Under the pieces are notes generated by a model. That model saw nothing but the letters and a program-made list of their open reading frames with translations, had not been told where the DNA came from and searched no databases. Shown here piece by piece: positions 7,963 to 17,346 of a stretch of DNA of 64,000 bases (within the stretch, counting starts at the first letter, position 1; each line of letters begins with the position of its first letter). The position numbers were made by a program, and so were the translations under genes. Origin of the DNA: Flavobacterium sp. AED (lineage in GTDB: Bacteria > Bacteroidota > Bacteroidia > Flavobacteriales > Flavobacteriaceae); NCBI RefSeq assembly GCF_000812945.1, contig NZ_JSYM01000001.1, positions 1,302,001-1,366,000 of the forward strand, read 5' to 3'.

Positions 7963-8961
7963 ATGAAGATGGTCAAGATTGGCAACATAATATTACCCGA
8001 ATTCCCTTTACTTCTCGCACCTATGGAAGATGTGAGCGATCCGCCTTTCCGCAGATTGTGTAAAGCTCATGGTGCTGATTTAATGTATTCGGAATTTATT
8101 TCTTCCGAAGGTTTAATTCGTGACGCTATCAAAAGCCGAATGAAATTAGATATTTTCGATTACGAAAGACCTGTAGGAATCCAGATTTTTGGTGGTGACG
8201 AGGAAGCAATGGCTATGTCTTCCAAAATTGTTTCGGCAGTAAACCCGGATTTAATAGATATTAATTTTGGCTGTCCTGTTAAAAAAGTAGTTTGTAAAGG
8301 AGCCGGAGCCGGAGTTTTAAAAGACGTTGATTTGATGATTCGTTTGACTCAGGCCGTTATCGATAGTACCCATTTGCCTGTAACCGTAAAAACGCGTTTG
8401 GGTTGGGACGATAATTCCATTAATATTGATGAAGTTGCGGAACGTTTACAAGATATTGGTGTTGCAGCTTTGAGTATACATGCCAGAACTCGTGCCCAAA
8501 TGTATAAAGGACACTCGGATTGGTCGCACATCGCCCGAGTAAAAAATAACCCAAGAATCACGATGCCTATTTTTGGAAACGGTGATATCGATTCTCCAGA
8601 AAAAGCATTACACTATAAAAACGAATACGGCATCGACGGAATTATGATTGGTCGCGCCGCCATTGGTTATCCTTGGATTTTTGACGAAATCAAACATTAC
8701 TTTAAAACTGGAGAACATTTGCCAAAACCCACAGTTATTGATAGAGTAGAAGCGGTGAGAAATCACCTCACTTGGGCAATGGAATGGAAAGGTGAAAGAT
8801 TAGGAATTGTGGAAACGAGACCACATTATACCAATTATTTCAAAGGAATTCATTCTTTTAAACCCTTTAAGCAAAAATTAGTAACGCTAGATCGACCTGA
8901 AGAGTTGTTCGCCGCTTTGAATGAGATTGAAGAAGCGTATGCGGGTTATGAGGTTGTTTAG
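7963..8961 (+). CDS. dusB: tRNA-dihydrouridine synthase
   Basis: An FMN enzyme that reduces specific uridines in the tRNA D-loop with NAD(P)H. At 332 residues it shows the N-terminal LAPMEDVSDPPFR motif, the active-site Cys104 in NFGCPVKKV, the phosphate-binding VKTRLGWDD and HARTRAQMYKG, and FGNGDI with GIMIGRAAIGYPW near the end of the barrel. This pattern is closest to the DusB subfamily. Met3 at 7969 is an alternative start. It is monocistronic and convergent with the permease gene. Confidence 0.93.
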   Translation: MKMVKIGNIILPEFPLLLAPMEDVSDPPFRRLCKAHGADLMYSEFISSEGLIRDAIKSRMKLDIFDYERPVGIQIFGGDEEAMAMSSKIVSAVNPDLIDINFGCPVKKVVCKGAGAGVLKDVDLMIRLTQAVIDSTHLPVTVKTRLGWDDNSINIDEVAERLQDIGVAALSIHARTRAQMYKGHSDWSHIARVKNNPRITMPIFGNGDIDSPEKALHYKNEYGIDGIMIGRAAIGYPWIFDEIKHYFKTGEHLPKPTVIDRVEAVRNHLTWAMEWKGERLGIVETRPHYTNYFKGIHSFKPFKQKLVTLDRPEELFAALNEIEEAYAGYEVV

Positions 8962-8964
8962 ACT

Positions 8965-8989
8965 CTTTTAGGGTTTTAAGCCCTAAAAG
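8965..8989. terminator. Hairpin between dusB and the permease gene
   Basis: CTTTTAGGG (8965-8973) pairs with CCCTAAAAG (8981-8989). This 9-bp stem lies between convergent genes. The U-tract is poor, so termination is plausible but not certain. Confidence 0.55.
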
Positions 8990-9002
8990 GGTTAGTTTGG
9001 TT

Positions 9003-10202
9003 TTAATTCAACAACTTTTTACTCACGCGACTACTTGCAATCAGCGAAGCGATAAAACCAAGTGTGACAATCGTTCCCATAACAATCAATACATTTTCGA
9101 GAGAAAAAACTACGGGATATGCCAGTGTGGGTGTAATCATAACCAATTGAAAATGTTGTTGCAGTAACACAATTATAATCCCTAAAACTAAACCTATTAT
9201 TCCGCCAAAAACACTCAATAAAGTGCCTTGAAGCAGGAATATTTTTCGCAAATCTTTGATTTCAGTTCCAAGATTAAATAAGGTTTTTAAGTTTCCTTTT
9301 TTATCCAAAATCATCATAATTAGTGCGCCAATTAAGTTGAAAAGAGCCACAACAATCACTAAAGTAAAAATCAAATACACCGCAATATTCTCGGTGTTCA
9401 ACATTTTATAGAGCGATTCGTTGAGTTGCGCTCTATTTTTTACGGTAATTGTATTATTAAAAATAGTTTGGAGTTGGTCTGTAATGACAGTTTCATCAGC
9501 ACCAGCTTTTTCTTTTATTTCAATCCCCGAAACTTGATTGGTTTTGTATTCCAATAATTCTTGGGCTAAACCTAAATCGGCAAAAACATATTTAGAATCA
9601 AGGTCTTCGCTTATGGCATAAATCCCAACAGGAATAATATCCGTTTTGTTAAAAGCCTGTTCCGGATTTTCGATTGCTCCTTTTCCGGGTTTTGGAACTA
9701 AAACTTCCAATTGATGATTAAAATCAAGCAAGCCCATCGAGAATTTCTGGGCAATTCCGTAACCAACGACTACTTGATAGGTGTCCGGTTTAAGCCATAG
9801 CCCGTTGAAAAGTTTCTTTTCAATAGCATTTACTTTGCTAAAGTTGGAATCAACTCCCTTAAGATAAGTGACTTCCTGCTTTCCGTCAAAAGTAAATAAA
9901 ACACGCTCTTCGATTATCTTAGTATAAGAAGCTAAGCCGTCAATTTTTTTGATTTGGCTTTCCTGATTTGGAGAAATAAGGAATGATTTCCCTAAAGTAC
10001 TGCTTATTTTTAAATCAGGGTCGATATCATTCGTAAACGAAAGACTAAAAACTTTTAACCCGCTAAAAACAGATAAAACCACAAACAAAGCCATTGCGCC
10101 AACAATAATTCCCATGCTGGCAATTCGATTGATAATATTAATCGCATTGTTTTTACTATTGCTACGAATATAGCGTTTGGCTATGTAAAGGGGAAAATTC
10201 AA
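9003..10202 (-). CDS. ABC transporter permease, LolC/E (FtsX/MacB) type
   Basis: A 399-residue inner-membrane permease. It has a short cytoplasmic start (FPLYIAKRYIRS), a first membrane helix at ~25-48, a large periplasmic domain (~50-265), then three C-terminal helices of the FtsX domain (~275-395). This architecture is that of lipoprotein-releasing LolC/LolE. The ATPase (LolD-like) is not nearby. The start is 3 bp after the rbfA stop codon, so the two are translated from one transcript. Confidence 0.88.
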   Translation of the reverse strand: MNFPLYIAKRYIRSNSKNNAINIINRIASMGIIVGAMALFVVLSVFSGLKVFSLSFTNDIDPDLKISSTLGKSFLISPNQESQIKKIDGLASYTKIIEERVLFTFDGKQEVTYLKGVDSNFSKVNAIEKKLFNGLWLKPDTYQVVVGYGIAQKFSMGLLDFNHQLEVLVPKPGKGAIENPEQAFNKTDIIPVGIYAISEDLDSKYVFADLGLAQELLEYKTNQVSGIEIKEKAGADETVITDQLQTIFNNTITVKNRAQLNESLYKMLNTENIAVYLIFTLVIVVALFNLIGALIMMILDKKGNLKTLFNLGTEIKDLRKIFLLQGTLLSVFGGIIGLVLGIIIVLLQQHFQLVMITPTLAYPVVFSLENVLIVMGTIVTLGFIASLIASSRVSKKLLN

Positions 10203-10205
10203 ATT

Positions 10206-10598
10206 TTATTGAAATCTGCGTTTGTCCAAAAGATCTCTGTTTTCTATAGGATTGTCTTTGTTGGCTAAGGCATTGTCAATTTTTTCAATATAGTCCAAAG
10301 AGTCGTCGATAAAGAAAACCAAATTGGGAACTTTTCTTAATTGTAAACGAACACGTTGTGATAAATCATGTTTTATGGTTTTAGAATTGGACTTAACCGC
10401 CTCTAAAATTTCTTTTGCTTTGTCCTGAGGGAAAACGCTTAAATGCACTGTAGCTACTGATAAATCTGTAGTTACAGTAACCTTGGATACCGAAATGATT
10501 AAATTAGCCAATCCGTTTTTTCTCACTTCACCTTGTAGAATGTCAACCAAATCTTTTTGGATAACCCCACCTATTTTTTTCTGTCTATTTGTTTCCAT
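10206..10598 (-). CDS. rbfA: Ribosome-binding factor A
   Basis: A small (130-residue) KH-fold protein that helps 30S subunit and 16S rRNA maturation. The N-terminal 'ETNRQKKIGGVIQKDLVDIL' and the VTVTTDLSVATVHLSVF strand fit RbfA. It is the first gene of a two-gene operon with the LolC/E-type permease and is preceded by a -7 box at 10603-10610. Confidence 0.93.
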   Translation of the reverse strand: METNRQKKIGGVIQKDLVDILQGEVRKNGLANLIISVSKVTVTTDLSVATVHLSVFPQDKAKEILEAVKSNSKTIKHDLSQRVRLQLRKVPNLVFFIDDSLDYIEKIDNALANKDNPIENRDLLDKRRFQ

Positions 10599-10602
10599 GC
10601 TG

Positions 10603-10610
10603 CAAAAATA
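10603..10610 (-). promoter_or_regulatory. -7 box of the rbfA promoter
   Basis: TATTTTTG on the minus strand lies only ~4 bp before the ATG, so the message would be leaderless or nearly so. Confidence 0.5.
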
Positions 10611-10617
10611 CTACTTT

Positions 10618-10765
10618 TAAGTTTTATCCCGAAGTTTCGGGACAAATTTTAAAAGTAACCTAGAAATTGTTGCGTTTTTAGGAGCTATTTCCTGCTGTTC
10701 ACTATATCTTTCCTGCCGAACACCGGCAAGAAAGGATGCCGTTTCTATCAGGGCTAGGAGATTTA
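10618..10765 (-). repeat. Dispersed structured repeat, copy B
   Basis: Read on the minus strand: CTAGCCCTGAT, ACGGCATCC, hairpin (CTTGCCGG / CGGCAGG), AGATATAGTGAACAGCAGG, TAGCTCCT, then a CCCGAAACTTCGGG stem in the tail. It shares the boxes of copies A, C, D and E and is closest to D. It lies between divergent rbfA and the AddA-like gene, upstream of the rbfA promoter. Confidence 0.75.
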
Positions 10766-10823
10766 GGAAATTAGAACGCTAATTCTAAATCAGAAATCTA
10801 AAATCGTTAATCAGAAATCTAAA

Positions 10824-13800
10824 ATGTTAATGCAAAGACCTTCATTCTCCATATACGACGCATCGGCAGGTTCTGGAAAAACCTATGCGCTTGTCAAAGA
10901 ATACCTAAAAATTATCCTTGTTGCAAAAAAGAATGACGCCTATCGAAACATTCTCGCGATTACGTTTACCAACAAAGCGGTTCACGAAATGAAAAGCCGA
11001 ATCGTAGGCAGTTTGTCCGAATTTGCCAAAGACGAACCAAGTTCAAAAGCACAGGATTTAATGCAGGATTTGGCCGTAGATACCGAACTTTCTATCATTG
11101 AAATAAAAACCAAATCACAGCAAATCATCAAGCACATTATTCATAATTATGCTGCTTTTGATATTTCCACCATTGATAAATTCACACATAAAGTGATTCG
11201 TGCTTTTGCACACGATTTGAATTTACCTATGACTTTTGAAGTCACTTTGGATACTGAGAATTTATTGATTGAAGCTGTCGATGCCATCATCGCCCAAGCC
11301 GGAGAAGATGAAACATTAACCAAGCTACTCATCGATTTCACGATGGAAAAAACCGATGATGACAAATCTTGGGATATTTCACGAGAGATTCTCGATACCG
11401 GTCGTTTAGTTCTCAATGAAAACAACAGAAACGAAATCACTCATTTTCAAGATAAATCCATTGCTGAGTTTGTTGAAATAAAAAACAAACTAGCCGAAGC
11501 CTGTAAAAACTTAGAAAAGCAAACTATTATTTTTGCGGAAGAAGTATTGTCATTAATTGACAAAAATGGAATTGACATCAAATCCTTTTCTAGAGGTACT
11601 TTTCCGAATCATATTAATAGTATTCAGCAAGGAAAATTCAATCCCAAGAATAAAACTTTTCATGAGTTTGATGATATTGCTATCAATAAAACAGCTAAAG
11701 ATCGTGCGATTATCGAAAATCTAATTCCTGAATTTTTGCAAATCCTGACTAAAGTTTATACAGCTTTCGAAAAGATAAATTTCTACAAAGCGTTCTTGAA
11801 AAACATTACACCTTTGTCATTATTAAATACGGTCAGCAATGAATTAACCAAAATCCAGAAAGAACAAAATGTGCTTTCTATTTCCGAATTTAATGCGATT
11901 ATCCATCGTGAGATTCAAAATCAACCCGCACCTTTTATATATGAACGATTGGGCGAGCGCTACCGTCATTTTTTTATCGATGAATTTCAGGATACTTCCG
12001 AAATGCAATGGCAGAACCTGATTCCGCTTATTGATAATGCGCTTTCGGGTCAAGATGATTTTGGTGTAAAAGGAACTTTGATGATTGTAGGTGACCCAAA
12101 ACAATCTATTTACCGCTGGCGTGGTGGAAAAGCGGAACAGTTTATTGAATTGAGTAAAGACCAAAATCCGTTCAATAATCCAGATAAAAAATTAGAACAT
12201 TTAGATAAAAATTACCGTTCTTACTCACAGATAATCGAATTCAACAATGATTTTTTTAAATTGTTATCGAATGAATTCGAACATTTGGATTATAAAGATT
12301 TGTATGAAAATCACAGTCATCAAAAAACTAATGATAAAACTGGGGGCTACGTAAATATTTCTTTCATTCCAAAAGTAGAAACTTCGGAAGAAGATGAAGA
12401 AGTTTTAGACAAAACTGATTTGTATGTTTTAGCAACTTTAAACACGATTCAAAAAACCTTGAAACAAGGCTTTCAATACAAAGATATTGTGATTCTGACC
12501 CGAAAACGAGATCAGGGAATTGCGATTGCTAATTATTTGACGGAACAAGGAATTCCACTTTTGTCTTCGGAAACTTTGATGATTCAAAATGCCACTGAAG
12601 TTCGATTGATTATTCATTTATTAAAATACTTGAAAAATAGTTCTGACTTGGAATCCAAAGCAAACTTTCTTCAATATTTAGCACAAAACAGTCAGGATAA
12701 ATTACCGATTCATGATTTTATCGCTCAGGGAATGGCGTTATTTCAGGAAACTGATTTCGAAAATTGGTTGATGAGTTTTGATGTTTCGCTTTCGTTTCAA
12801 AGCATTAGAAAAAAATCATTGTATGAGGCAGTGGAAACTATAATAAGTAAATTCCTCCCCCCAGCCCCCTCCGAAGGAAGGGGTGACGGAATAGTGAGCT
12901 GTGTGGATAAAAATCGTCTTATTGAATCAAATAAATTAGGATACATGACTGGCGGAAATTATTCTCATCTTTCAATCGATAAGGCTAAAGCGATGAGGAA
13001 AAATCCAACTAATGCTGAAAAAATACTTTGGTCTGAACTCAAATCACAATCTTTAGGAAGTAAATTTAGACAACAACATTTGATAGATGATTTTATTGTT
13101 GATTTTGTTTGTTTGTCAAAAAAATTAGTAGTCGAAGTTGATGGAGATTATCATTTTACTGAAGAACAAATTCAGTTAGACAAAAACAGAACTGAGATTC
13201 TAAGTAAATTAGGTTATAAAGTCATTCGATTTACCAATGAGCAAGTAATAAAGTGTATTTCAGATGTATTAAATAAAATAAAAGAAGAATTAATTCAACA
13301 AGAAGAAATTCAAAACTCCAATTTATCAGTTTCGGCTCCCTCCCCTTCGGGGAGGGTCGGGGAGGGGAATGCTTACGTTCAATATTTCCTAGACATTGTT
13401 CTCGAAAGAGACATTCGGAATCAAGCAGGTATTTCGGACTTCTTAAATTTCTGGGATAAAAATGCAGAGAAATTTAGTATTCCGTCTCCCGAAGGAAATA
13501 ATGCAGTCCGAATTATGACTATTCATAAATCGAAAGGATTGGAATTTCCGGTCGTTATTTTTCCTTTTGCCGAAGAAGATTATAATCGAAAACCAAAAGA
13601 TAAATTATGGCTTAATGCTGAGGAACAAGATTTCGGTCTACCAAAAGTTTTAATTGACAATAGTAGCGCGGTAGAAGGATTTGGAGAGGAAGCATCATTC
13701 GTTTACAATCAAAAGAAACAGGAAGAATTATTGGATAATATCAATGTTTTGTACGTGGCTTTAACCCGTGCTGAAGAGCAATTGTATGTAATTTCAAATA

Positions 13801-14477
13801 TGAATTTGTCCAACAAAGGAGAAGTTCCAAAAAATAATATGTGTGCCTTTTTCATTAATTATTTGGGAAGCAAAGGGGAGTTCGATGAAGGTAAATTAGA
13901 ATATGAATTTGGAAATAAAACGAAATTATCTGTAGGGCAGCGACACATTGATACTTCAAAAACGATTCCTTTAGTTTCAGAAATTTTGAATCCAAAGAAT
14001 ATAAAAATAGCACAACGCGAAGCTTTAATGTGGGGGACACTCCAACAAGAAGCTATCGAATATGGGAATGTTATTCACGAAATTCTATCTTTTGTCAAAA
14101 CTAAAAACGATGTTGATTTGGCAATTACAAAATCCATTGAAAACGGATTGATAACTTTTAGTCAAAAAGAGACGGTTTTTAATACGATTCAAGAAATTGT
14201 TAATCATAGTGAATTAGAGATTTGTTTTGCTGAAGGGAATGAAGTTTTAAATGAACAAACTATTATTCAAAAAGAAGGAAAAACAGTAAAACCGGACCGA
14301 ATGGTTTTGACAAAAAACAAAGAAGTATTGTTGTTGGATTATAAAACTGGAACACATAATGTTAAATACCAACAGCAATTGGAGAATTATCAGGATGCTA
14401 TTGAGAAAATGGGATACAAAGTAGTTAAAAAGGCATTGGTATACATAGGGAAAGAAATCGATGTAGTAAATTTGTAA
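10824..14477 (+). CDS. UvrD/RecB-type helicase-nuclease (AddA-like) with inserted DUF559 domain
   Basis: A superfamily 1A helicase with a C-terminal RecB-like nuclease, used in double-strand break processing. Visible motifs are Walker A ASAGSGKT (Lys19), Ia ITFTNKAVHEMK, II FIDEFQDT (386-390), III VGDPKQSIYRWRGG, IV DKNYRS, V MTIHKSKGLEFP and VI ALTRAEEQ (Arg982). The nuclease residues are Asp1158 (KPDR) and Asp1172-Tyr-Lys1174 (DYKTG). All are intact. Residues ~678-848 are foreign: a DUF559 endonuclease cassette inserted in frame between motifs IV and V, which makes the protein ~170 residues longer than expected. The AddB-like partner starts at 17347. Met3 at 10830 is an alternative start. 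Confidence 0.92.
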   Translation: MLMQRPSFSIYDASAGSGKTYALVKEYLKIILVAKKNDAYRNILAITFTNKAVHEMKSRIVGSLSEFAKDEPSSKAQDLMQDLAVDTELSIIEIKTKSQQIIKHIIHNYAAFDISTIDKFTHKVIRAFAHDLNLPMTFEVTLDTENLLIEAVDAIIAQAGEDETLTKLLIDFTMEKTDDDKSWDISREILDTGRLVLNENNRNEITHFQDKSIAEFVEIKNKLAEACKNLEKQTIIFAEEVLSLIDKNGIDIKSFSRGTFPNHINSIQQGKFNPKNKTFHEFDDIAINKTAKDRAIIENLIPEFLQILTKVYTAFEKINFYKAFLKNITPLSLLNTVSNELTKIQKEQNVLSISEFNAIIHREIQNQPAPFIYERLGERYRHFFIDEFQDTSEMQWQNLIPLIDNALSGQDDFGVKGTLMIVGDPKQSIYRWRGGKAEQFIELSKDQNPFNNPDKKLEHLDKNYRSYSQIIEFNNDFFKLLSNEFEHLDYKDLYENHSHQKTNDKTGGYVNISFIPKVETSEEDEEVLDKTDLYVLATLNTIQKTLKQGFQYKDIVILTRKRDQGIAIANYLTEQGIPLLSSETLMIQNATEVRLIIHLLKYLKNSSDLESKANFLQYLAQNSQDKLPIHDFIAQGMALFQETDFENWLMSFDVSLSFQSIRKKSLYEAVETIISKFLPPAPSEGRGDGIVSCVDKNRLIESNKLGYMTGGNYSHLSIDKAKAMRKNPTNAEKILWSELKSQSLGSKFRQQHLIDDFIVDFVCLSKKLVVEVDGDYHFTEEQIQLDKNRTEILSKLGYKVIRFTNEQVIKCISDVLNKIKEELIQQEEIQNSNLSVSAPSPSGRVGEGNAYVQYFLDIVLERDIRNQAGISDFLNFWDKNAEKFSIPSPEGNNAVRIMTIHKSKGLEFPVVIFPFAEEDYNRKPKDKLWLNAEEQDFGLPKVLIDNSSAVEGFGEEASFVYNQKKQEELLDNINVLYVALTRAEEQLYVISNMNLSNKGEVPKNNMCAFFINYLGSKGEFDEGKLEYEFGNKTKLSVGQRHIDTSKTIPLVSEILNPKNIKIAQREALMWGTLQQEAIEYGNVIHEILSFVKTKNDVDLAITKSIENGLITFSQKETVFNTIQEIVNHSELEICFAEGNEVLNEQTIIQKEGKTVKPDRMVLTKNKEVLLLDYKTGTHNVKYQQQLENYQDAIEKMGYKVVKKALVYIGKEIDVVNL
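12855..13367 (+). mobile_element. In-frame DUF559 (Vsr-like) endonuclease cassette with terminal inverted repeats
   Basis: A ~513-bp segment of exactly 171 codons inside the helicase gene. The left end (12855 to ~12888) is a C-rich stretch then CCGAAGG and a G-run. The right end (~13335-13367) is CCCTCCCC-TTC-GGGGAGGG and a further G-run. The right end resembles the reverse complement of the left. The ends are read as Pro/Ser/Gly linkers (LPPAPSEGRG, APSPSGRVGEG). The middle matches DUF559: AEKILWSELKSQSLG, KFRQQHLIDDFIVDFVC and EVDGDYH (Asp760, Glu771, Asp773, His777). An internal in-frame ATG at 12945 could start a free-standing endonuclease. No intein splicing residues are seen at the junctions. 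Confidence 0.8.
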
Positions 14478-14522
14478 CCTACTATTGAAAGGAATAAATA
14501 ACGGCTTTAATAAACAGATAAA

Positions 14523-15716
14523 ATGTACGGAAAAATCAAAGAATACTTACAGTCAGAATTGCAAACTATTGAAGATAACGGAATTTTCAAAAAAGAAAGA
14601 ATCATCACTTCTCCGCAAGGAGCCGAAATCACTATTTCGACAGGTGAGACAGTTTTGAATTTTTGTGCTAATAATTATCTTGGATTATCATCACACCCTG
14701 AAGTAATTCAGGCTGCTAAAGATGCTTTGGATACGCATGGTTTCGGAATGTCGTCGGTTCGTTTTATTTGTGGAACTCAGGATATCCATAAAACACTAGA
14801 AAAAAAGATTTCTGAATTTTACGGGACAGAAGATACTATTCTTTATGCGGCAGCTTTTGATGCTAACGGTGGTGTTTTTGAGCCTTTGTTAGGAGAACAA
14901 GACTGTATTATTTCTGATAGTTTGAATCATGCTTCTATTATTGATGGCGTTCGTTTGTGTAAAGCAGTACGTTATCGTTATGAAAATAGCAATATGGAAG
15001 ATTTGGAACAACAACTGATTAAAGCTACGGAAGCTGGAACGCGTTTCAAATTAATTGTTACTGATGGTGTTTTCTCTATGGACGGTGTTGTGGCCCCTTT
15101 GGATAAGATTTGTGATTTAGCGGATAAATATGATGCCATGGTCATGGTTGATGAATGTCATGCCGCTGGATTCATAGGTGCAACCGGAAAAGGTACGCTT
15201 GAAGCGAAAGGTGTAATGGGTCGTGTAGATATTATTACGGGTACATTAGGAAAAGCACTTGGTGGAGCCATGGGCGGTTATACAACAGCCAAAAAAGAAA
15301 TTATTGAAATATTACGTCAAAGATCCAGACCTTATTTGTTTTCAAATTCTTTGGCGCCAGCAATTGTAGGTGCTTCTATCAAAGTTTTTGAAATATTAGA
15401 AAGAGATACGGTTTTAAGGGATAAATTGGAGTGGAATACCAACTATTTTAAAGAAGGTATGAAAAAAGCAGGTTTTGATATCATCGACGGAGATTCTGCG
15501 ATTGTTCCTGTGATGCTTTATGATGCTAAGTTATCTCAAACTATGGCTGATGAGCTTTTAAAAAGAGGTATTTATGTTATTGGTTTTTTCTTTCCTGTAG
15601 TTCCTAAGGATAAAGCCAGAATTCGTGTGCAGCTATCTGCAGCACATACAACAGCGCATATAGACAAGGCAATTAGCGCTTTTGTTGAAGTTGGGCGTTT
15701 GTTAAAAGTTATATAA
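14523..15716 (+). CDS. kbl: Glycine C-acetyltransferase (2-amino-3-ketobutyrate CoA ligase)
   Basis: A PLP enzyme of the alpha-oxoamine synthase family. It converts 2-amino-3-ketobutyrate and CoA to glycine and acetyl-CoA in threonine breakdown. At 397 residues it shows [13 protein letters not shown], the substrate-binding [19 protein letters not shown], and the PLP lysine Lys244 in GTLGKALGG. Threonine dehydrogenase is not adjacent. Related enzymes such as KAS-type aminolevulinate or sphingolipid synthases are less likely, because the sequence tracks Kbl throughout. Confidence 0.93.
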   Translation: MYGKIKEYLQSELQTIEDNGIFKKERIITSPQGAEITISTGETVLNFCANNYLGLSSHPEVIQAAKDALDTHGFGMSSVRFICGTQDIHKTLEKKISEFYGTEDTILYAAAFDANGGVFEPLLGEQDCIISDSLNHASIIDGVRLCKAVRYRYENSNMEDLEQQLIKATEAGTRFKLIVTDGVFSMDGVVAPLDKICDLADKYDAMVMVDECHAAGFIGATGKGTLEAKGVMGRVDIITGTLGKALGGAMGGYTTAKKEIIEILRQRSRPYLFSNSLAPAIVGASIKVFEILERDTVLRDKLEWNTNYFKEGMKKAGFDIIDGDSAIVPVMLYDAKLSQTMADELLKRGIYVIGFFFPVVPKDKARIRVQLSAAHTTAHIDKAISAFVEVGRLLKVI

Positions 15717-15782
15717 TTTTTATTGAAAGTTATATAATTTCCACTTTGCCTCTAATATTATTGTTTTTTTTAACATTTCATT

Positions 15783-15812
15783 TTGTAGTTAAAAATTTAC
15801 GAGTTACTTTTG
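15783..15812 (+). promoter_or_regulatory. Promoter of the OmpA-family gene
   Basis: TTG (15783-15785), 19-bp spacer, TACTTTTG (15805-15812): both boxes of the Bacteroidetes housekeeping promoter at good spacing. The leader to the ATG at 15850 is ~30 nt. Confidence 0.7.
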
Positions 15813-15849
15813 TCTATAATTAACTAAATTGTAATTAAAAAAATTAAGT

Positions 15850-17283
15850 ATGAAACATCTTAACAAACTTTTAGTTGCTGTAATGATGGTGATGGGTTTA
15901 AGTTCTCACGCACAAGACAGTAACAATCCATGGGCAATCTCTTTTGGGGTTAATGCCGTTGACACTAAAGCTAGTGCAGCTGGTGGTCATAATTGGCTAG
16001 ATGCGCATTTTTCCCAGCCATTCGCTGTTAAAGACAACTGGAATATTCTTCCTTCTGTATCTTATTTAAGTGTATCTAGATACATTGGAGATAATTTCTC
16101 ATTTGGACTTTCTGGATCAGTAAATAAAATTACAAAAGCAGTTTATTTTCGTCCAACTGCTCCGGGTCATGATTCTCGTGGTTATATTGTAACTAACCCA
16201 GGGGATTTAATGTATTATGGTATCGATGGTACTATTAGATATAGTTTCATGAACTTAATTAAATCTAAAGTAATTGATCCTTCTCTTGCTGTTGGTGGTG
16301 GTTATACATTCTTAGGAAAAGACAGTTTTGGAACTGTTAATCCAGGAGCTGGATTGAATATCTGGTTTACTGAAAATATTGGACTTTCATTAACAACTAC
16401 TTACAAAAAATCTTTTGGAGATAGAGATGATGCTAATGGAGTTATTGATTCTCCTTCTCATTTCCAACATACTGCAGGTCTTATCTTCAAATTCGGTGGT
16501 AAAGATACAGATGGTGATGGAATATATGATAAAGATGATGCTTGTCCAGAAGTTGCTGGTTTGAAACAATTCAATGGATGTCCTGACACTGATGGAGATG
16601 GAATTCAAGATAGTGCTGATGCTTGTCCAGAAGTTGCTGGTTTAGCTGCATTAAACGGATGTCCTGATACTGATGGAGATGGAATTGCTGATAAAGATGA
16701 TGCTTGTCCAGAAGTTGCTGGTTTAGCTGCTTTAAAAGGTTGTCCAGATGCTGACGGAGATGGAATTGCTGATAAAGATGACAAATGTCCAACTGTTGCA
16801 GGTCCTAAAGAAAATGCAGGTTGCCCTTGGCCAGATACTGATGGTGATTCAGTTTTAGATAAAGATGATGCTTGTCCTACTGTTGCTGGTCCAGCTAGTA
16901 ACAAAGGATGTCCTGAAGTAACTACTGAAGCTTTAGACAATCTTAAAATTCAAGCTAGAGCAGTTTACTTTAATTCAGGTAAAGCTACTTTTAAAACAGC
17001 TGACGTTCCTGCTAGACTAGATGCTATGGCAAATATTCTTAAAAACTATCCTAATGCTAAATTCCGTATAGAAGGACACACAGATAGCGATGGTTCAGAT
17101 GCATACAATCAAAAACTTTCTGAAGCTAGAGCAAATGTTGTTAAAAATGCTTTGACTGAAAGAGGTATTAGTGCTGATAATTTAAATGCAATAGGTTTTG
17201 GTGAAAGTTCACCAGTTGCAACAAATAAAACAGCTAAAGGTAAAGCTCAAAATAGAAGAACTGAAGTGTTGTTACAAAAATAA
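15850..17283 (+). CDS. OmpA-family outer-membrane protein with thrombospondin type 3 repeats
   Basis: A 477-residue protein with signal peptide (1-~21, ending SSHAQ). Residues ~25-215 form an outer-membrane beta-barrel-like region. Five calcium-binding thrombospondin type 3 units follow at ~218-358 (DTDGDGI...[10 protein letters not shown]...GCP). The OmpA peptidoglycan-binding domain is at ~365-477 ([29 protein letters not shown]). It links the outer membrane to the cell wall and is typically among the most abundant proteins in flavobacteria. A strong two-box promoter and a good terminator fit high expression. The five repeats are near-identical DNA, so unit number may vary between strains. 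Confidence 0.93.
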   Translation: MKHLNKLLVAVMMVMGLSSHAQDSNNPWAISFGVNAVDTKASAAGGHNWLDAHFSQPFAVKDNWNILPSVSYLSVSRYIGDNFSFGLSGSVNKITKAVYFRPTAPGHDSRGYIVTNPGDLMYYGIDGTIRYSFMNLIKSKVIDPSLAVGGGYTFLGKDSFGTVNPGAGLNIWFTENIGLSLTTTYKKSFGDRDDANGVIDSPSHFQHTAGLIFKFGGKDTDGDGIYDKDDACPEVAGLKQFNGCPDTDGDGIQDSADACPEVAGLAALNGCPDTDGDGIADKDDACPEVAGLAALKGCPDADGDGIADKDDKCPTVAGPKENAGCPWPDTDGDSVLDKDDACPTVAGPASNKGCPEVTTEALDNLKIQARAVYFNSGKATFKTADVPARLDAMANILKNYPNAKFRIEGHTDSDGSDAYNQKLSEARANVVKNALTERGISADNLNAIGFGESSPVATNKTAKGKAQNRRTEVLLQK

Positions 17284-17303
17284 TCTACTTCAAAATTTTT
17301 TAG

Positions 17304-17337
17304 AAAACGCCTCGATTTATCGGGGCGTTTTTTTTAT
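17304..17337 (+). terminator. Terminator of the OmpA-family gene
   Basis: ACGCCTCG (17307-17314) pairs with CGGGGCGT (17321-17328), with one G-U pair. A long T run follows. It ends just before the AddB-like start codon. Confidence 0.88.
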
Positions 17338-17346
17338 TTTTATAAA

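Noticed and set aside
12855..13367. Intein in the helicase gene
   Set aside because: There is no Cys/Ser at the first position, no His-Asn before the right junction, and no Hint-type motifs. The nuclease domain is DUF559 rather than LAGLIDADG.
16571..16940. Open frames opposite the OmpA repeat region
   Set aside because: They are antisense to near-identical thrombospondin type 3 repeats, repeat the same low-complexity peptides, and have no promoter or family match.
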